This document shows positions 1-5,355 of a stretch of DNA of 5,968 bases, in pieces. Source of the DNA: Clostridia bacterium (GTDB lineage: Bacteria > Bacillota_A > Clostridia > Lachnospirales > Cellulosilyticaceae); assembly GCA_029239935.1 (NCBI GenBank), contig JARBTY010000189.1:1-5968 (forward strand). The letters run 5' to 3'. Position 1 is the stretch's first letter. Each line of letters begins with the position of its first letter. The position numbers were made by a program, and so were the translations under genes. The notes under the pieces were generated by a model, which was not told the DNA's origin, searched no databases, and worked only from the letters and a program-made list of their open reading frames with translations.

Positions 1-44
1 TAAAATACAATGATACGATCCAAGCAAAGGAAGTGATTATGTGA
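1..44 (+). CDS. C-terminal end of an upstream gene (partial)
   Basis: An open frame enters from the left edge and stops at TGA 42-44, giving the tail KYNDTIQAKEVIM. Its stop overlaps the GTG start of the next gene by four bases (GTGA), the usual sign of translational coupling in an operon. The tail resembles the end of the following TolC-like protein, which has NYNSLKDTIQ near its C-terminus. The upstream gene could therefore be a paralogue in tandem, but thirteen residues are far too few to name it. The frame could also be chance; the overlap and the similar ending are the only support. Confidence 0.45.
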   Translation, partial: KYNDTIQAKEVIM

Positions 45-1084
45 GAAATAAAGTTAAAGCCTATCTAACGAAGCTAGTGATAGTGGCAGCAAGTACAATA
101 GTACTGCTAGCTATACCAGCTTATGCGGCAGAACAAAAGCCTATTTTAAAACTTGAGGAGGCTGTACAATCAGCTATCAGCTATAGCAATCAGGCAGCCA
201 TTAACAGCAATCAATATGAGGCGTTAAAAGAGCAAATGAAAGTAAGCCAAGGAGCCGATTATTATCAGTATCAAAGCATTTATCTAAAAAAAGCAAAAAA
301 TGAGCAGCAAAAACAGCTCCTAGAAGACCGTATAACCAGTGACATTACTAGTAAATACAATGCGATGATTGTATTAGAAAATGAAATCGAAGCAATGCAT
401 AAAAGTATTGGGATAAGTGTAAAAGAGCTTCGGCAAGCAGAGCTAAAAAGCCAAAAAGGATTGATGAATCCCGTACTTTATCAAAGTAAACAAAATGAGA
501 TAGAAACTTTGAAAACAAGTATAAAGGCCAAAGAAGAGGAACTGCAAAATGCCAAGCTGTATTTTAAAGTGCTCACAGGCAAAGATATGGCAGAGTACAT
601 CCTAGAAGAGACCATCAGCTATGAACCTTTTAAGATAGAAGGATTAGTAGAAGGGTATATCAATAGTAAAATAAGTACCTATCTTCAATACGATAAAGAA
701 ATAGCCAAATTTGAGCAGGATAATATCATCAAGGATGGCGATCCAACGCCATTTTACGCAAATTACCTCAATACAAAAACAGCAGCAGATACAGCTGTGC
801 TTCAGTTAGACGATAAACAGATTACTTTAAAGCAGACACTTATCAATAATTATACATCACTACTTAGTCTAGAAGACCAAATAAGCGGGCTACAGCTGCA
901 GCTGGAGGTACTGGATAAGACCCTTAGGTCGGCGGAGTTAAAGTATCAAGCAGGCATGATCAGTGTGCTTGAGTATGATAAGCAACAGGCTAAAAAACAA
1001 GAAATTGAATTACAGATTCTTAAGTTAAAAAACAACTATAACAGTCTTAAAGACACAATTCAAAAACCATGGATTGCGGGATAA
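41..1084 (+). CDS. TolC-family (outer membrane efflux protein-like) secreted protein
   Basis: This is a 347-residue exported protein. Residues 1-29 form a signal peptide: basic start (RNKVK), hydrophobic core (LVIVAASTIVLLAIP), and an AYA/AE cleavage site. The mature part starts with the OEP hallmark LKLEEAVQSAI near residue 37 and is almost all long amphipathic helix. Two segments match the OEP repeat pattern: ELKSQKGLMNPVLYQSKQNEI in the first half, and ELKYQAGMISVLEYDKQQAKK near the end. TolC proteins form trimeric barrel-and-tunnel exit ducts in diderm bacteria. This one is much shorter than E. coli TolC (493 residues after full translation), and the host looks monoderm, so an envelope or S-layer associated role is as likely as efflux; the true function is unknown. 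The GTG start is chosen because AAAGGAAG (26-33) sits seven bases upstream and the signal peptide begins there. It ends in TAA and a strong terminator, so it is probably host DNA flanking the phage-derived locus. Confidence 0.8.
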   Translation: MRNKVKAYLTKLVIVAASTIVLLAIPAYAAEQKPILKLEEAVQSAISYSNQAAINSNQYEALKEQMKVSQGADYYQYQSIYLKKAKNEQQKQLLEDRITSDITSKYNAMIVLENEIEAMHKSIGISVKELRQAELKSQKGLMNPVLYQSKQNEIETLKTSIKAKEEELQNAKLYFKVLTGKDMAEYILEETISYEPFKIEGLVEGYINSKISTYLQYDKEIAKFEQDNIIKDGDPTPFYANYLNTKTAADTAVLQLDDKQITLKQTLINNYTSLLSLEDQISGLQLQLEVLDKTLRSAELKYQAGMISVLEYDKQQAKKQEIELQILKLKNNYNSLKDTIQKPWIAG

Positions 1085-1121
1085 AATCTAGTTGTGGGAA
1101 GTGAAGCCAAGTGGCATTTTT

Positions 1122-1171
1122 AAGGAGCCAATGTAAAAGCACTTAGAGGCATTTACATTGACTCCTTTTTT
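1122..1171 (+). terminator. Rho-independent terminator of the TolC-like gene
   Basis: A 16-nt arm (1122-1137, AAGGAGCCAATGTAAA) pairs with 1152-1167 with one C/A mismatch, across a 14-nt loop, and six T follow (1166-1171). It lies 38 bp after the TAA of the TolC-like gene. On the minus strand the stem is followed by TTAAAAATG, a poor T-tract, so it is probably not an efficient terminator for the leftward peptidase transcript that converges on it. Confidence 0.85.
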
Positions 1172-1217
1172 GTAATCTAAAATCTAATAGAAACAAACCA
1201 ATTCCTCAAAGAAGACA

Positions 1218-2120
1218 TCAATAGTAACCAGATTTATATTTTAGCCACAGAGGTTCGGATTTAGGTTGTTCATTAAATTCAATTTCTTCACCGCATTTGG
1301 AACAATAGCTATCACTATACGGTATATATGTATTGCCGCACTCAAGGCAGCCGTGTAATTGAAAGTATTCATTTAGTACTAGAGGGGACTGAACATCATT
1401 AAAGTCTCCATCTGATAGAATGTCACAACAACATTTTGGGCAATAATTGATATGGGGATAAGCAAAGGTATGGCCACAGTACACACAGGTCTTGGTATTC
1501 AAAAAATTTTTAAATTGATTTAATACCTTTTTATCGGAATGATAATGAGATGAAAAACCATTCCAGATAGTATAATAATTAAAAACAGACAGTGCAGCTC
1601 TATGGGATAGCAGGCAATGCTTTTTTATGTCTTCGGGAGTAACAATGTTTAAAGCGCTGAGTAAGATGGGGTGTGCTAACAGCAATGTAGCAAAGTGATC
1701 GGCTTCAAGCTCTAAAATCTCTAGTTCAGCCTTTGGTTTAGTGCTTCTAGATAATCTCACAACATGGCATAGTTTATTGTGATCCAATATCATGTGGCCT
1801 ATTTCGTGAGCCATATTCCAGCGATGTCTGTTGCTGTTAATAATGTGTTCATCCACATCATTATAGAAGATAAGATACTTGCCGGTGTCAGTGCTATAGT
1901 TGCAACTGGCGTCAAAGCTGCCTGCCATGACAGCCACCTGTTCTTTAGTTAAATGGTACTTCTCCATTTGGAGAGAGAAGGGTATGAATTTACATTTTTT
2001 AATGTGATTAACTATAAACTGTATTTTTTCAAGGTCAACAGGGAGTCTATCTATATTACAGTCTTTAAGTAATTTTCCAACTGTTTCACTTATATATCTA
2101 TATCTTACCCTATTAATCAA
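1218..2120 (-). CDS. ImmA/IrrE-type zinc metallopeptidase with tandem C-terminal zinc ribbons
   Basis: This 300-residue protein belongs to the Peptidase_M78 (ImmA/IrrE) family, which cleaves Cro/C1-type repressors to induce mobile elements and prophages, as ImmA does with ImmR in ICEBs1. The zinc site HEIGH is at residues 105-109 in NMAHEIGHMILDH. The downstream glutamate helix LELEADHFATLLL (about 136-148) would supply the third ligand. After the catalytic domain, two CxxC pairs form a zinc ribbon (C212, C215, C227, C230), and an identical layout follows (C258, C261, C273, C276), each with 11 residues between pairs. These ribbons are not part of the minimal ImmA fold and may bind DNA, the repressor or an inducing signal. 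The start is TTG (2118-2120), with GAGGAGG seven bases upstream inside the last codons of the repressor gene, two bases past that gene's stop. Repressor and protease are therefore co-transcribed and probably translationally coupled, with the weak start keeping protease low. The stop is TGA. Confidence 0.88.
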   Translation of the reverse strand: MINRVRYRYISETVGKLLKDCNIDRLPVDLEKIQFIVNHIKKCKFIPFSLQMEKYHLTKEQVAVMAGSFDASCNYSTDTGKYLIFYNDVDEHIINSNRHRWNMAHEIGHMILDHNKLCHVVRLSRSTKPKAELEILELEADHFATLLLAHPILLSALNIVTPEDIKKHCLLSHRAALSVFNYYTIWNGFSSHYHSDKKVLNQFKNFLNTKTCVYCGHTFAYPHINYCPKCCCDILSDGDFNDVQSPLVLNEYFQLHGCLECGNTYIPYSDSYCSKCGEEIEFNEQPKSEPLWLKYKSGYY

Positions 2121-2122
2121 AG

Positions 2123-2434
2123 CTAATCCTCCTCAAAATAGTCATTAAAGCTCAGCTCTAATATTTTCATCATTCTTTCTTGGTCGTCTTTTGACATTTT
2201 ATTTCTTGCCGTTTCAATCCGTTGCATATCTCTGCAAAGCTGCGAAGATCTGCCTAATAAATAGTCAAGAGAGACATGAAAATAATCAGCTACCTTTTCA
2301 AGCTTATCTGTATTTGGAAAGCTTTTATTCCATCTACTGATGGTGCCATTTCCTAATCCTAATTCACTTTCTAATTTTGGAAGACTTAATCCTTTTTCTT
2401 TAGCCAAAGATCGAATTTTTTCTACCAGAGTCAT
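2123..2434 (-). CDS. Cro/C1-type (XRE) helix-turn-helix repressor
   Basis: This 103-residue DNA-binding protein has an HTH_3/XRE domain over about residues 5-61. The two key helices lie in LSLPKLESELGLGNGTISRW, followed by the typical VADYFHVSLDYLLGRS ending. The C-terminal 40 residues are charged and helical (KMSKDDQERMMKILELSF) and could dimerise or present the cleavage site to the neighbouring ImmA-type protease. The ATG at 2432-2434 has GAGGGGA at 2441-2447. The gene is transcribed away from the phage-like regulator at 2702 and faces the 16-bp repeat array, the standard layout of a lysogeny-type repressor controlling a divergent promoter region. Family assignment is firm; that it binds the repeats and controls the tail genes is inferred from position. 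Confidence 0.9.
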   Translation of the reverse strand: MTLVEKIRSLAKEKGLSLPKLESELGLGNGTISRWNKSFPNTDKLEKVADYFHVSLDYLLGRSSQLCRDMQRIETARNKMSKDDQERMMKILELSFNDYFEED

Positions 2435-2467
2435 TTTTTATCCCCTCACACGTTTTATAAAATAGAT

Positions 2468-2604
2468 GAAAATAATCATGTAAAATATTGACTACTAGAA
2501 AATAATCATGTAATATGTGTTTATAATATGATTTAAAAGAAAATAATCATGTAAATTAGCAATAATAAAATCCAAAAAATAAATACATGAAAACTATCTA
2601 GTAA
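2468..2604 (+). repeat. Array of four 16-bp direct repeats, probable operators
   Basis: GAAAATAATCATGTAA occurs perfectly at 2468-2483, 2498-2513 and 2539-2554. A degenerate copy, GAAAACTATCTAGTAA (12 of 16 matching), is at 2589-2604. Start-to-start distances are 30, 41 and 50 bp, close to 3, 4 and 5 helical turns, which would place all sites on roughly the same face of the DNA. The unit is not a clear palindrome, although an inverted TACATG lies at 2584-2589 beside copy four. Position between repressor and activator makes these likely repressor operators. They are too few and too unevenly spaced to be CRISPR. Confidence 0.8.
2489..2516 (+). promoter_or_regulatory. Candidate sigma-A promoter overlapping operator copy 2
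   Basis: TTGACT (2489-2494) is followed after 16 bp by TAATAT (2511-2516). The second perfect 16-bp repeat (2498-2513) fills the spacer, so a bound repressor would block RNA polymerase. A transcript from here would have a leader of about 180 nt before the activator gene. The -35 is one base off consensus; the -10 is weaker and the spacing is one short of ideal. A better -10, TATAAT, lies at 2522-2527 but is too far from this -35. Confidence 0.5.
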
Positions 2605-2701
2605 AACTTATGACTATATAATAGATTAATTGCTATTAAATGTCAATGTTAATATGCCAATAACAAGGTGATTTTATACAAGGTGAAAGAGGGGTTATGT
2701 C

Positions 2702-3145
2702 ATGAAAAGATATAAAGAAATAGAGGATATGTTATACAGATACAATAGCATTAAAGCGGAGATCAGAGATATTGAACTGGATATAGAGGCGATCGAAAAC
2801 GAATACACGGGATTAAGCACAAGCACTTATACAGAGATTAAAGCAAGTACAAGCACCTATAAATTTAACAGTATCATAGAAAATGAAGTTATTAATAAAG
2901 ATCAAAAATTAGAGTATCTCATGAAGCTAAAAAGGGGCAAAGAAATACAGCTGGAAAAAATCGATAATATGTTAACCATGCTAACAAAGGAACAGTCTGA
3001 ACTGATAGAACTTAGGTATTTTAAAAGGAATAAGATTAATACAGTAGCTTATAAGTTAGATGTAAGTGAAGAAACGGTTAAAAAGAATAGAGTAATCATA
3101 CTTACCGTATTAAATGAGTTCTTAAATAAAAGAAATTATACCTAA
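2702..3145 (+). CDS. Phage-type transcriptional activator with sigma-70 region-4-like HTH
   Basis: This 147-residue protein resembles ArpU/RinA-like or sigma-region-4-like phage late-gene regulators. Residues 1-35 and 60-95 form charged helices (coiled-coil-like). They are joined by a Ser/Thr/Tyr-rich linker with a short internal repeat, STSTYTEIKASTSTY (39-53). The C-terminal part, LTKEQSELIELRYFKRNKINTVAYKLDVSEETVKKNR (about 94-130), follows the sigma-70 region 4 pattern: 'xxELRYF', then helix, turn, and a recognition helix starting at SEET. No region 2 is seen, so it is unlikely to be a complete sigma factor and more likely recruits polymerase. The ATG has GAGGGG seven bases upstream. As the first rightward gene after the operators and the last before the structural module, it probably turns on the tail operon through the region 3146-3346. 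Its targets are inferred, not seen. Confidence 0.78.
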   Translation: MKRYKEIEDMLYRYNSIKAEIRDIELDIEAIENEYTGLSTSTYTEIKASTSTYKFNSIIENEVINKDQKLEYLMKLKRGKEIQLEKIDNMLTMLTKEQSELIELRYFKRNKINTVAYKLDVSEETVKKNRVIILTVLNEFLNKRNYT

Positions 3146-3346
3146 AAAATACCTTATTTTTATATTTAAAGTGTGCTGAAAAATACCATTTGGAAGTGAT
3201 ACTATGTTAATGTAGACAAAAACAAATACCAATCACTAAAATTTTAGTTCTGTCTTTTATAACTATACATAAGACCTAAAAGAATGGATTAGTAACAGTG
3301 CAAATGTGATGCAACCACCTAAAAAGCGTACTGGAGGAAAAGAAAA
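3146..3346 (+). promoter_or_regulatory. Leader region of the tail-gene operon
   Basis: This 201-bp stretch has no reading frame of note and lies between the activator and the first structural gene. AAATACC occurs three times (3147-3153, 3181-3187, 3224-3230). The first two are extended to AAAAATACC and set 34 bp apart. Just after the third copy lies a 14-bp perfect palindrome (3235-3248), followed by possible -10 elements TATAAC (3258-3263) and TATACA (3264-3269) without a recognisable -35. This arrangement fits an activator-dependent promoter, though no site is proven. A 7-bp AT-only hairpin (3145-3161) is too weak to call a terminator. GGAGG (3333-3337) serves the gene at 3347. Confidence 0.55.
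3235..3248. repeat. 14-bp perfect palindrome upstream of the structural genes
   Basis: ACTAAAATTTTAGT reads the same on both strands. It sits 10 bp before the candidate -10 TATAAC and 4 bp after the third AAATACC motif, where an activator or -35 contact would be expected. AT-rich palindromes of this size can arise by chance in a window this long, so location is the main argument. Confidence 0.5.
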
Positions 3347-3691
3347 ATGAAAAAGCTGTTGGTTGAGCTAGCAATAGATAAAGAAACCATTAAAAAAATT
3401 GTAACAGCCATGAAACAGGCCAAACTTTATACCACTTCATTAGAACGTGCTGATGAGCGGTATGCTAGGTTAAAAAAACAACATGAGTTGTTAAGAAAAC
3501 AATTAGAAACCGCTTATTTGGAAGTAGATAAGTGGCAAAAACTTAATAGTTATAATGAAGTTTTAAAAGTAGAAATAAAGGATTACAAGCTGCAAATAGA
3601 AGCAATAAAAATCGCATATGATTCCCAGCTGAGAAGTTTTATGCTTGACAATGCCCTGAGCAAAAGGCTCCATGATTTTGATGTGAAATAG
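3347..3691 (+). CDS. N-terminal part of a GP20-type phage scaffold protein, cut by an in-frame TAG
   Basis: This 114-residue, highly charged protein is predicted to be a long coiled coil over about residues 30-92 (RYARLKKQHELLRKQLE, then further heptads). It then enters YDSQLRSFMLDNALSKRL, which matches the start of the conserved C-terminal region of Phage_GP20 (capsid scaffold or 'minor structural' protein). It stops at TAG 3689-3691, while the same frame continues for 42 more family-like codons. Scaffold proteins shape the procapsid and normally lie just before the major capsid gene. No capsid gene follows here, so the protein would have no obvious job in a headless particle. GGAGG (3333-3337) supports the ATG start, so the fragment is probably translated and, as the first gene of the operon, might keep a regulatory or leader role. 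The family call rests mainly on the joined frame; the N-terminus alone would be an anonymous coiled coil. Confidence 0.65.
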   Translation: MKKLLVELAIDKETIKKIVTAMKQAKLYTTSLERADERYARLKKQHELLRKQLETAYLEVDKWQKLNSYNEVLKVEIKDYKLQIEAIKIAYDSQLRSFMLDNALSKRLHDFDVK

Positions 3692-3820
3692 CATCAATTG
3701 TTAATAAACGCATTCGACAAAGATAAACTGGTGCTGGGAGAAGATGGCTCTATTAAAGGCCTAGATGAACAATATGAAGCAATCAAGGAAAAATATGCAG
3801 AGTTTGTTATTGTAACTTAA
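3692..3820 (+). pseudogene. C-terminal remnant of the GP20-type scaffold gene
   Basis: Directly after TAG 3689-3691, the same frame reads 42 codons to TAA 3818-3820 without a frameshift. HQLLINAFDKDKLVLGEDGS is followed by IKGLDEQYEAIKEKYAEFV. The 'ALLD.dKl.l..dG.i.GLdEQ...lKe' pattern is the conserved end of Phage_GP20. With the upstream part, the gene would be 157 codons long, a normal size for the family. There is no separate start codon with a ribosome site, so this segment is expressed only by readthrough, if at all. Intact frame and motif suggest either a recent nonsense change or continuing selection through readthrough. Confidence 0.72.
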
Positions 3821-3874
3821 GGACTTCAAAAGTCTAATTGCAAATGGAATAGAATAATGGGGTGGATAGTAAAA

Positions 3875-4300
3875 ATGATTAGTCAAATAAAGACCTGTAT
3901 GATAGACAAGTTACAGGGATTATACCCAGAGACAGAAGTATATGATACAGAAATCCCCGTGGCTGCCCAAACACCATCATTTCTAATACAACTAAAAAGT
4001 CAAGCTTATAATAAGCTGCTAAATACTAAATTTAGCAGCTTATTATCATTTGAAATAATCTATTCACCTGATATATTGCAGGATAAAGCGGCTATAGATT
4101 TGATTCAGTTAACCCTTTTAAAAGGGTTTGAACTATTGGAGTCAGAAAATCTTAGGGTGAGAATCAAAAATAAAAAATGCAGTATAGAGGAAGGCAAAAT
4201 ACACTTTACTTTTGATATAAGGTATACAGAAATGATAGCAGAGGCAGTAAATAGTATGAGAGAGATAGAACAATTTGAAATAAGGAGTGATATAAAGTGA
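3875..4300 (+). CDS. Phage tail terminator-like protein (DUF6838/XkdJ-position)
   Basis: This 141-residue protein is of the kind found just before the sheath in Firmicute myoviruses and tailocins, annotated as 'phage tail terminator family' or DUF6838. Seen features: an N-terminal helix MISQIKTCMIDKLQGLYPE, then VYDTEIPVAAQTPSFLIQL (around residues 22-40), a central strand SFEIIYSPD, and a closing strand KIHFTFDIRYTEM. This matches a small alpha/beta fold of the tail-completion type. The inferred role is capping the sheath/tube end at a defined length. An in-frame ATG lies at 3857, but GGGGTGG (3859-3865) lies nine bases before the ATG at 3875, and family members start with this helix, so 3875 is preferred. 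The TGA stop overlaps the sheath GTG by four bases. The gene carries two unusual inverted repeats (4008-4046 and 4111-4128). Confidence 0.7.
   Translation: MISQIKTCMIDKLQGLYPETEVYDTEIPVAAQTPSFLIQLKSQAYNKLLNTKFSSLLSFEIIYSPDILQDKAAIDLIQLTLLKGFELLESENLRVRIKNKKCSIEEGKIHFTFDIRYTEMIAEAVNSMREIEQFEIRSDIK
4008..4046. repeat. 17-bp perfect inverted repeat inside the tail terminator-like gene
   Basis: ATAATAAGCTGCTAAAT (4008-4024) is the exact reverse complement of 4030-4046, with a 5-nt loop ACTAA. In RNA this is a 17-bp hairpin. A third partial arm, AGCTTAT at 4003-4009, can also pair with ATAAGCT (4011-4017), so two exclusive folds are possible. No T-tract follows, so it is not a standard terminator. 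It encodes the ordinary-looking stretch YNKLLNTKFSSLLSF. Confidence 0.9.
4111..4128. repeat. 18-bp perfect palindrome inside the tail terminator-like gene
   Basis: AACCCTTTTAAAAGGGTT is fully self-complementary. As RNA it could form a 7-bp stem with a TTAA loop; as DNA it is a dyad-symmetric site. It lies 64 bp after the 17-bp inverted repeat in the same gene and encodes LTLLKGF. Confidence 0.85.
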
Positions 4301-5343
4301 GCGGAACATGGACTTCACAAAACAAAGTATTACCAGGAGTATATATTAATTTTTTGACGAACAAACCTCTTTCCATTATGCCCGGTGATCGTGGCACGGT
4401 AGCTATAGCACTGGAGCTAAGTGTGGGAGAAAAAGGTCAGTTATACTTTGAAACAGCTACATCAAGTGAGCTTAAAGAAAAAGCACCTACAGCAGCAGAC
4501 TATGAATTAATTACAGAGGCCCTTAAGTGCGCGCAGACAGTTATTGTATATAATTTAGGTGTTGCCCATACTTCAGAAGATTTGGATGCAGGCTTAAATG
4601 TTCTTAAGACAGAGGATTTTAATACCTTTGCCTATCCATATGATGGAGAAGGTTTTGATACAAACAAGGCAGCTATTGCTTTGTGGGTAAAAGCTTTAAG
4701 GGCCGATGAAGGTAAATATGTACAAGCTGTTTTAGCGAGCTATGAGGCAGATGACGAAGCAGTCATTAATGTGGCTAATGGGATCAAACTTTCTGAGGGC
4801 AAAATACTCTCAGCAGCTCAATGTACAGCGTGGGTAGCAGGAGCTACGGCAGGAGCTAGAGTTAATCAGTCTAACACCAATAAAAAATACATAGGTGCCA
4901 TTGATGCTGTGCCTAAGCTGACCAAAAATCAGATGGAAGAAGCTGTTACAGCAGGAAAATTTATTTTTAAATCAGATTTCAATCAAAATGTAACGGCAGT
5001 ATATGATATTAACTCTTTCATTACCTATACAGCAGACAAGGCAAAGGACTTTAGAAAAAATAGAGTTGTGAGAGTGATTGATAACATTAACAATGATGTG
5101 ACCAGTATTTTTGAAGCAAACTATATGGGAAAGGTTAATAATAATGATGAGGGCAGAAGCCTCTTAAGAGCAAGCCTTATCGATTATTTTAAAGAACTTC
5201 AGAGGCTGCAGGCTATTCAAAACTTTGCGCCTGAAGACGTAACCGTGCTGCCTGGAGCAGATACAGATGCTGTCATCATCGATAGTTATATTCAGCCTGT
5301 AGACAGTGCAGAAAAATTCTATATTACAGTGAACTTAAAATAG
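4297..5343 (+). CDS. Contractile phage tail sheath protein (XkdK-type)
   Basis: This 348-residue sheath subunit polymerises around the tail tube and contracts to drive it through a target envelope. The N-terminus has the family hallmark VLPGVYINF (residues 11-19), the arm that links neighbouring subunits, followed by a beta-rich part with GDRGTVAIALEL. The middle shows AAQCTAWVAGATAGARVNQSNTN (about 172-194), the helix-plus-loop conserved in Phage_sheath_1. The C-terminal domain has DNINNDVTSIF, RSLLRASLIDYFKELQ and the closing strand EKFYITVNLK. It is shorter than B. subtilis XkdK (about 466 residues) and looks like the compact sheaths of clostridial myoviruses and diffocin-type particles, without a large surface insertion. 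The start is GTG, overlapping the previous stop (GTGA), with AAGGAG nine bases upstream (4282-4287). The tube gene follows 12 bp after the TAG stop, as usual for sheath/tube pairs. Confidence 0.93.
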   Translation: MSGTWTSQNKVLPGVYINFLTNKPLSIMPGDRGTVAIALELSVGEKGQLYFETATSSELKEKAPTAADYELITEALKCAQTVIVYNLGVAHTSEDLDAGLNVLKTEDFNTFAYPYDGEGFDTNKAAIALWVKALRADEGKYVQAVLASYEADDEAVINVANGIKLSEGKILSAAQCTAWVAGATAGARVNQSNTNKKYIGAIDAVPKLTKNQMEEAVTAGKFIFKSDFNQNVTAVYDINSFITYTADKAKDFRKNRVVRVIDNINNDVTSIFEANYMGKVNNNDEGRSLLRASLIDYFKELQRLQAIQNFAPEDVTVLPGADTDAVIIDSYIQPVDSAEKFYITVNLK

Positions 5344-5355
5344 GGGGGATAGATC

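Larger units (their letters stand above)
2435..2701. promoter_or_regulatory. Divergent control region between repressor and activator genes
   Basis: This gene-free 267-bp, very AT-rich stretch separates the leftward repressor from the rightward activator. It holds the 16-bp repeat array, at least one rightward promoter candidate, and a perfect TATAAT (2617-2622) 80 bp before the activator start. The degenerate fourth repeat (2589-2604) covers the -35 position of that TATAAT, which lacks a recognisable -35 hexamer of its own. A 9-bp direct repeat ACAAGGTGA (2663-2671 and 2678-2686) precedes the activator ribosome site GAGGGG (2689-2694). The leftward repressor promoter is unclear: each perfect repeat reads TTACAT on the minus strand, resembling a -35, but no well-spaced -10 stands out. 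Confidence 0.75.

Noticed and set aside
893..904. CAGCTGCAGCTG palindrome in the TolC-like gene
   Set aside because: It encodes the helical LQLQL heptad stretch and is explained by codon repetition in a coiled coil.
1172..1217. Integration (att) site at the left boundary
   Set aside because: No integrase, tRNA end or flanking direct repeat is visible; the other boundary lies outside the window.
2468..2604. CRISPR array
   Set aside because: The repeats are 16 bp, only four, unevenly spaced, and lie between divergent regulators. No cas gene is visible.
3145..3161. Terminator after the activator gene
   Set aside because: The hairpin AAAAATA-CCT-TATTTTT is only seven AT pairs with a 3-nt loop, too weak to call; it is also part of the AAATACC repeats.
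3689..3691. TAG reassigned to an amino acid, as in some gut phages
   Set aside because: TAG ends the repressor, sheath and tube genes here at expected family ends, and a second in-frame TAG follows the sheath stop within three codons. General recoding is therefore unlikely; occasional readthrough remains possible.
3822..3834. Short hairpin GACTT-CAA-AAGTC after the scaffold remnant
   Set aside because: Five base pairs without a T-run is not enough for a terminator or an attachment site.
4206..4397. Minus-strand frame of 63 codons
   Set aside because: It lies opposite the end of the tail terminator-like gene and the sheath start, has no ribosome site or family likeness, and reads as the shadow of real genes.
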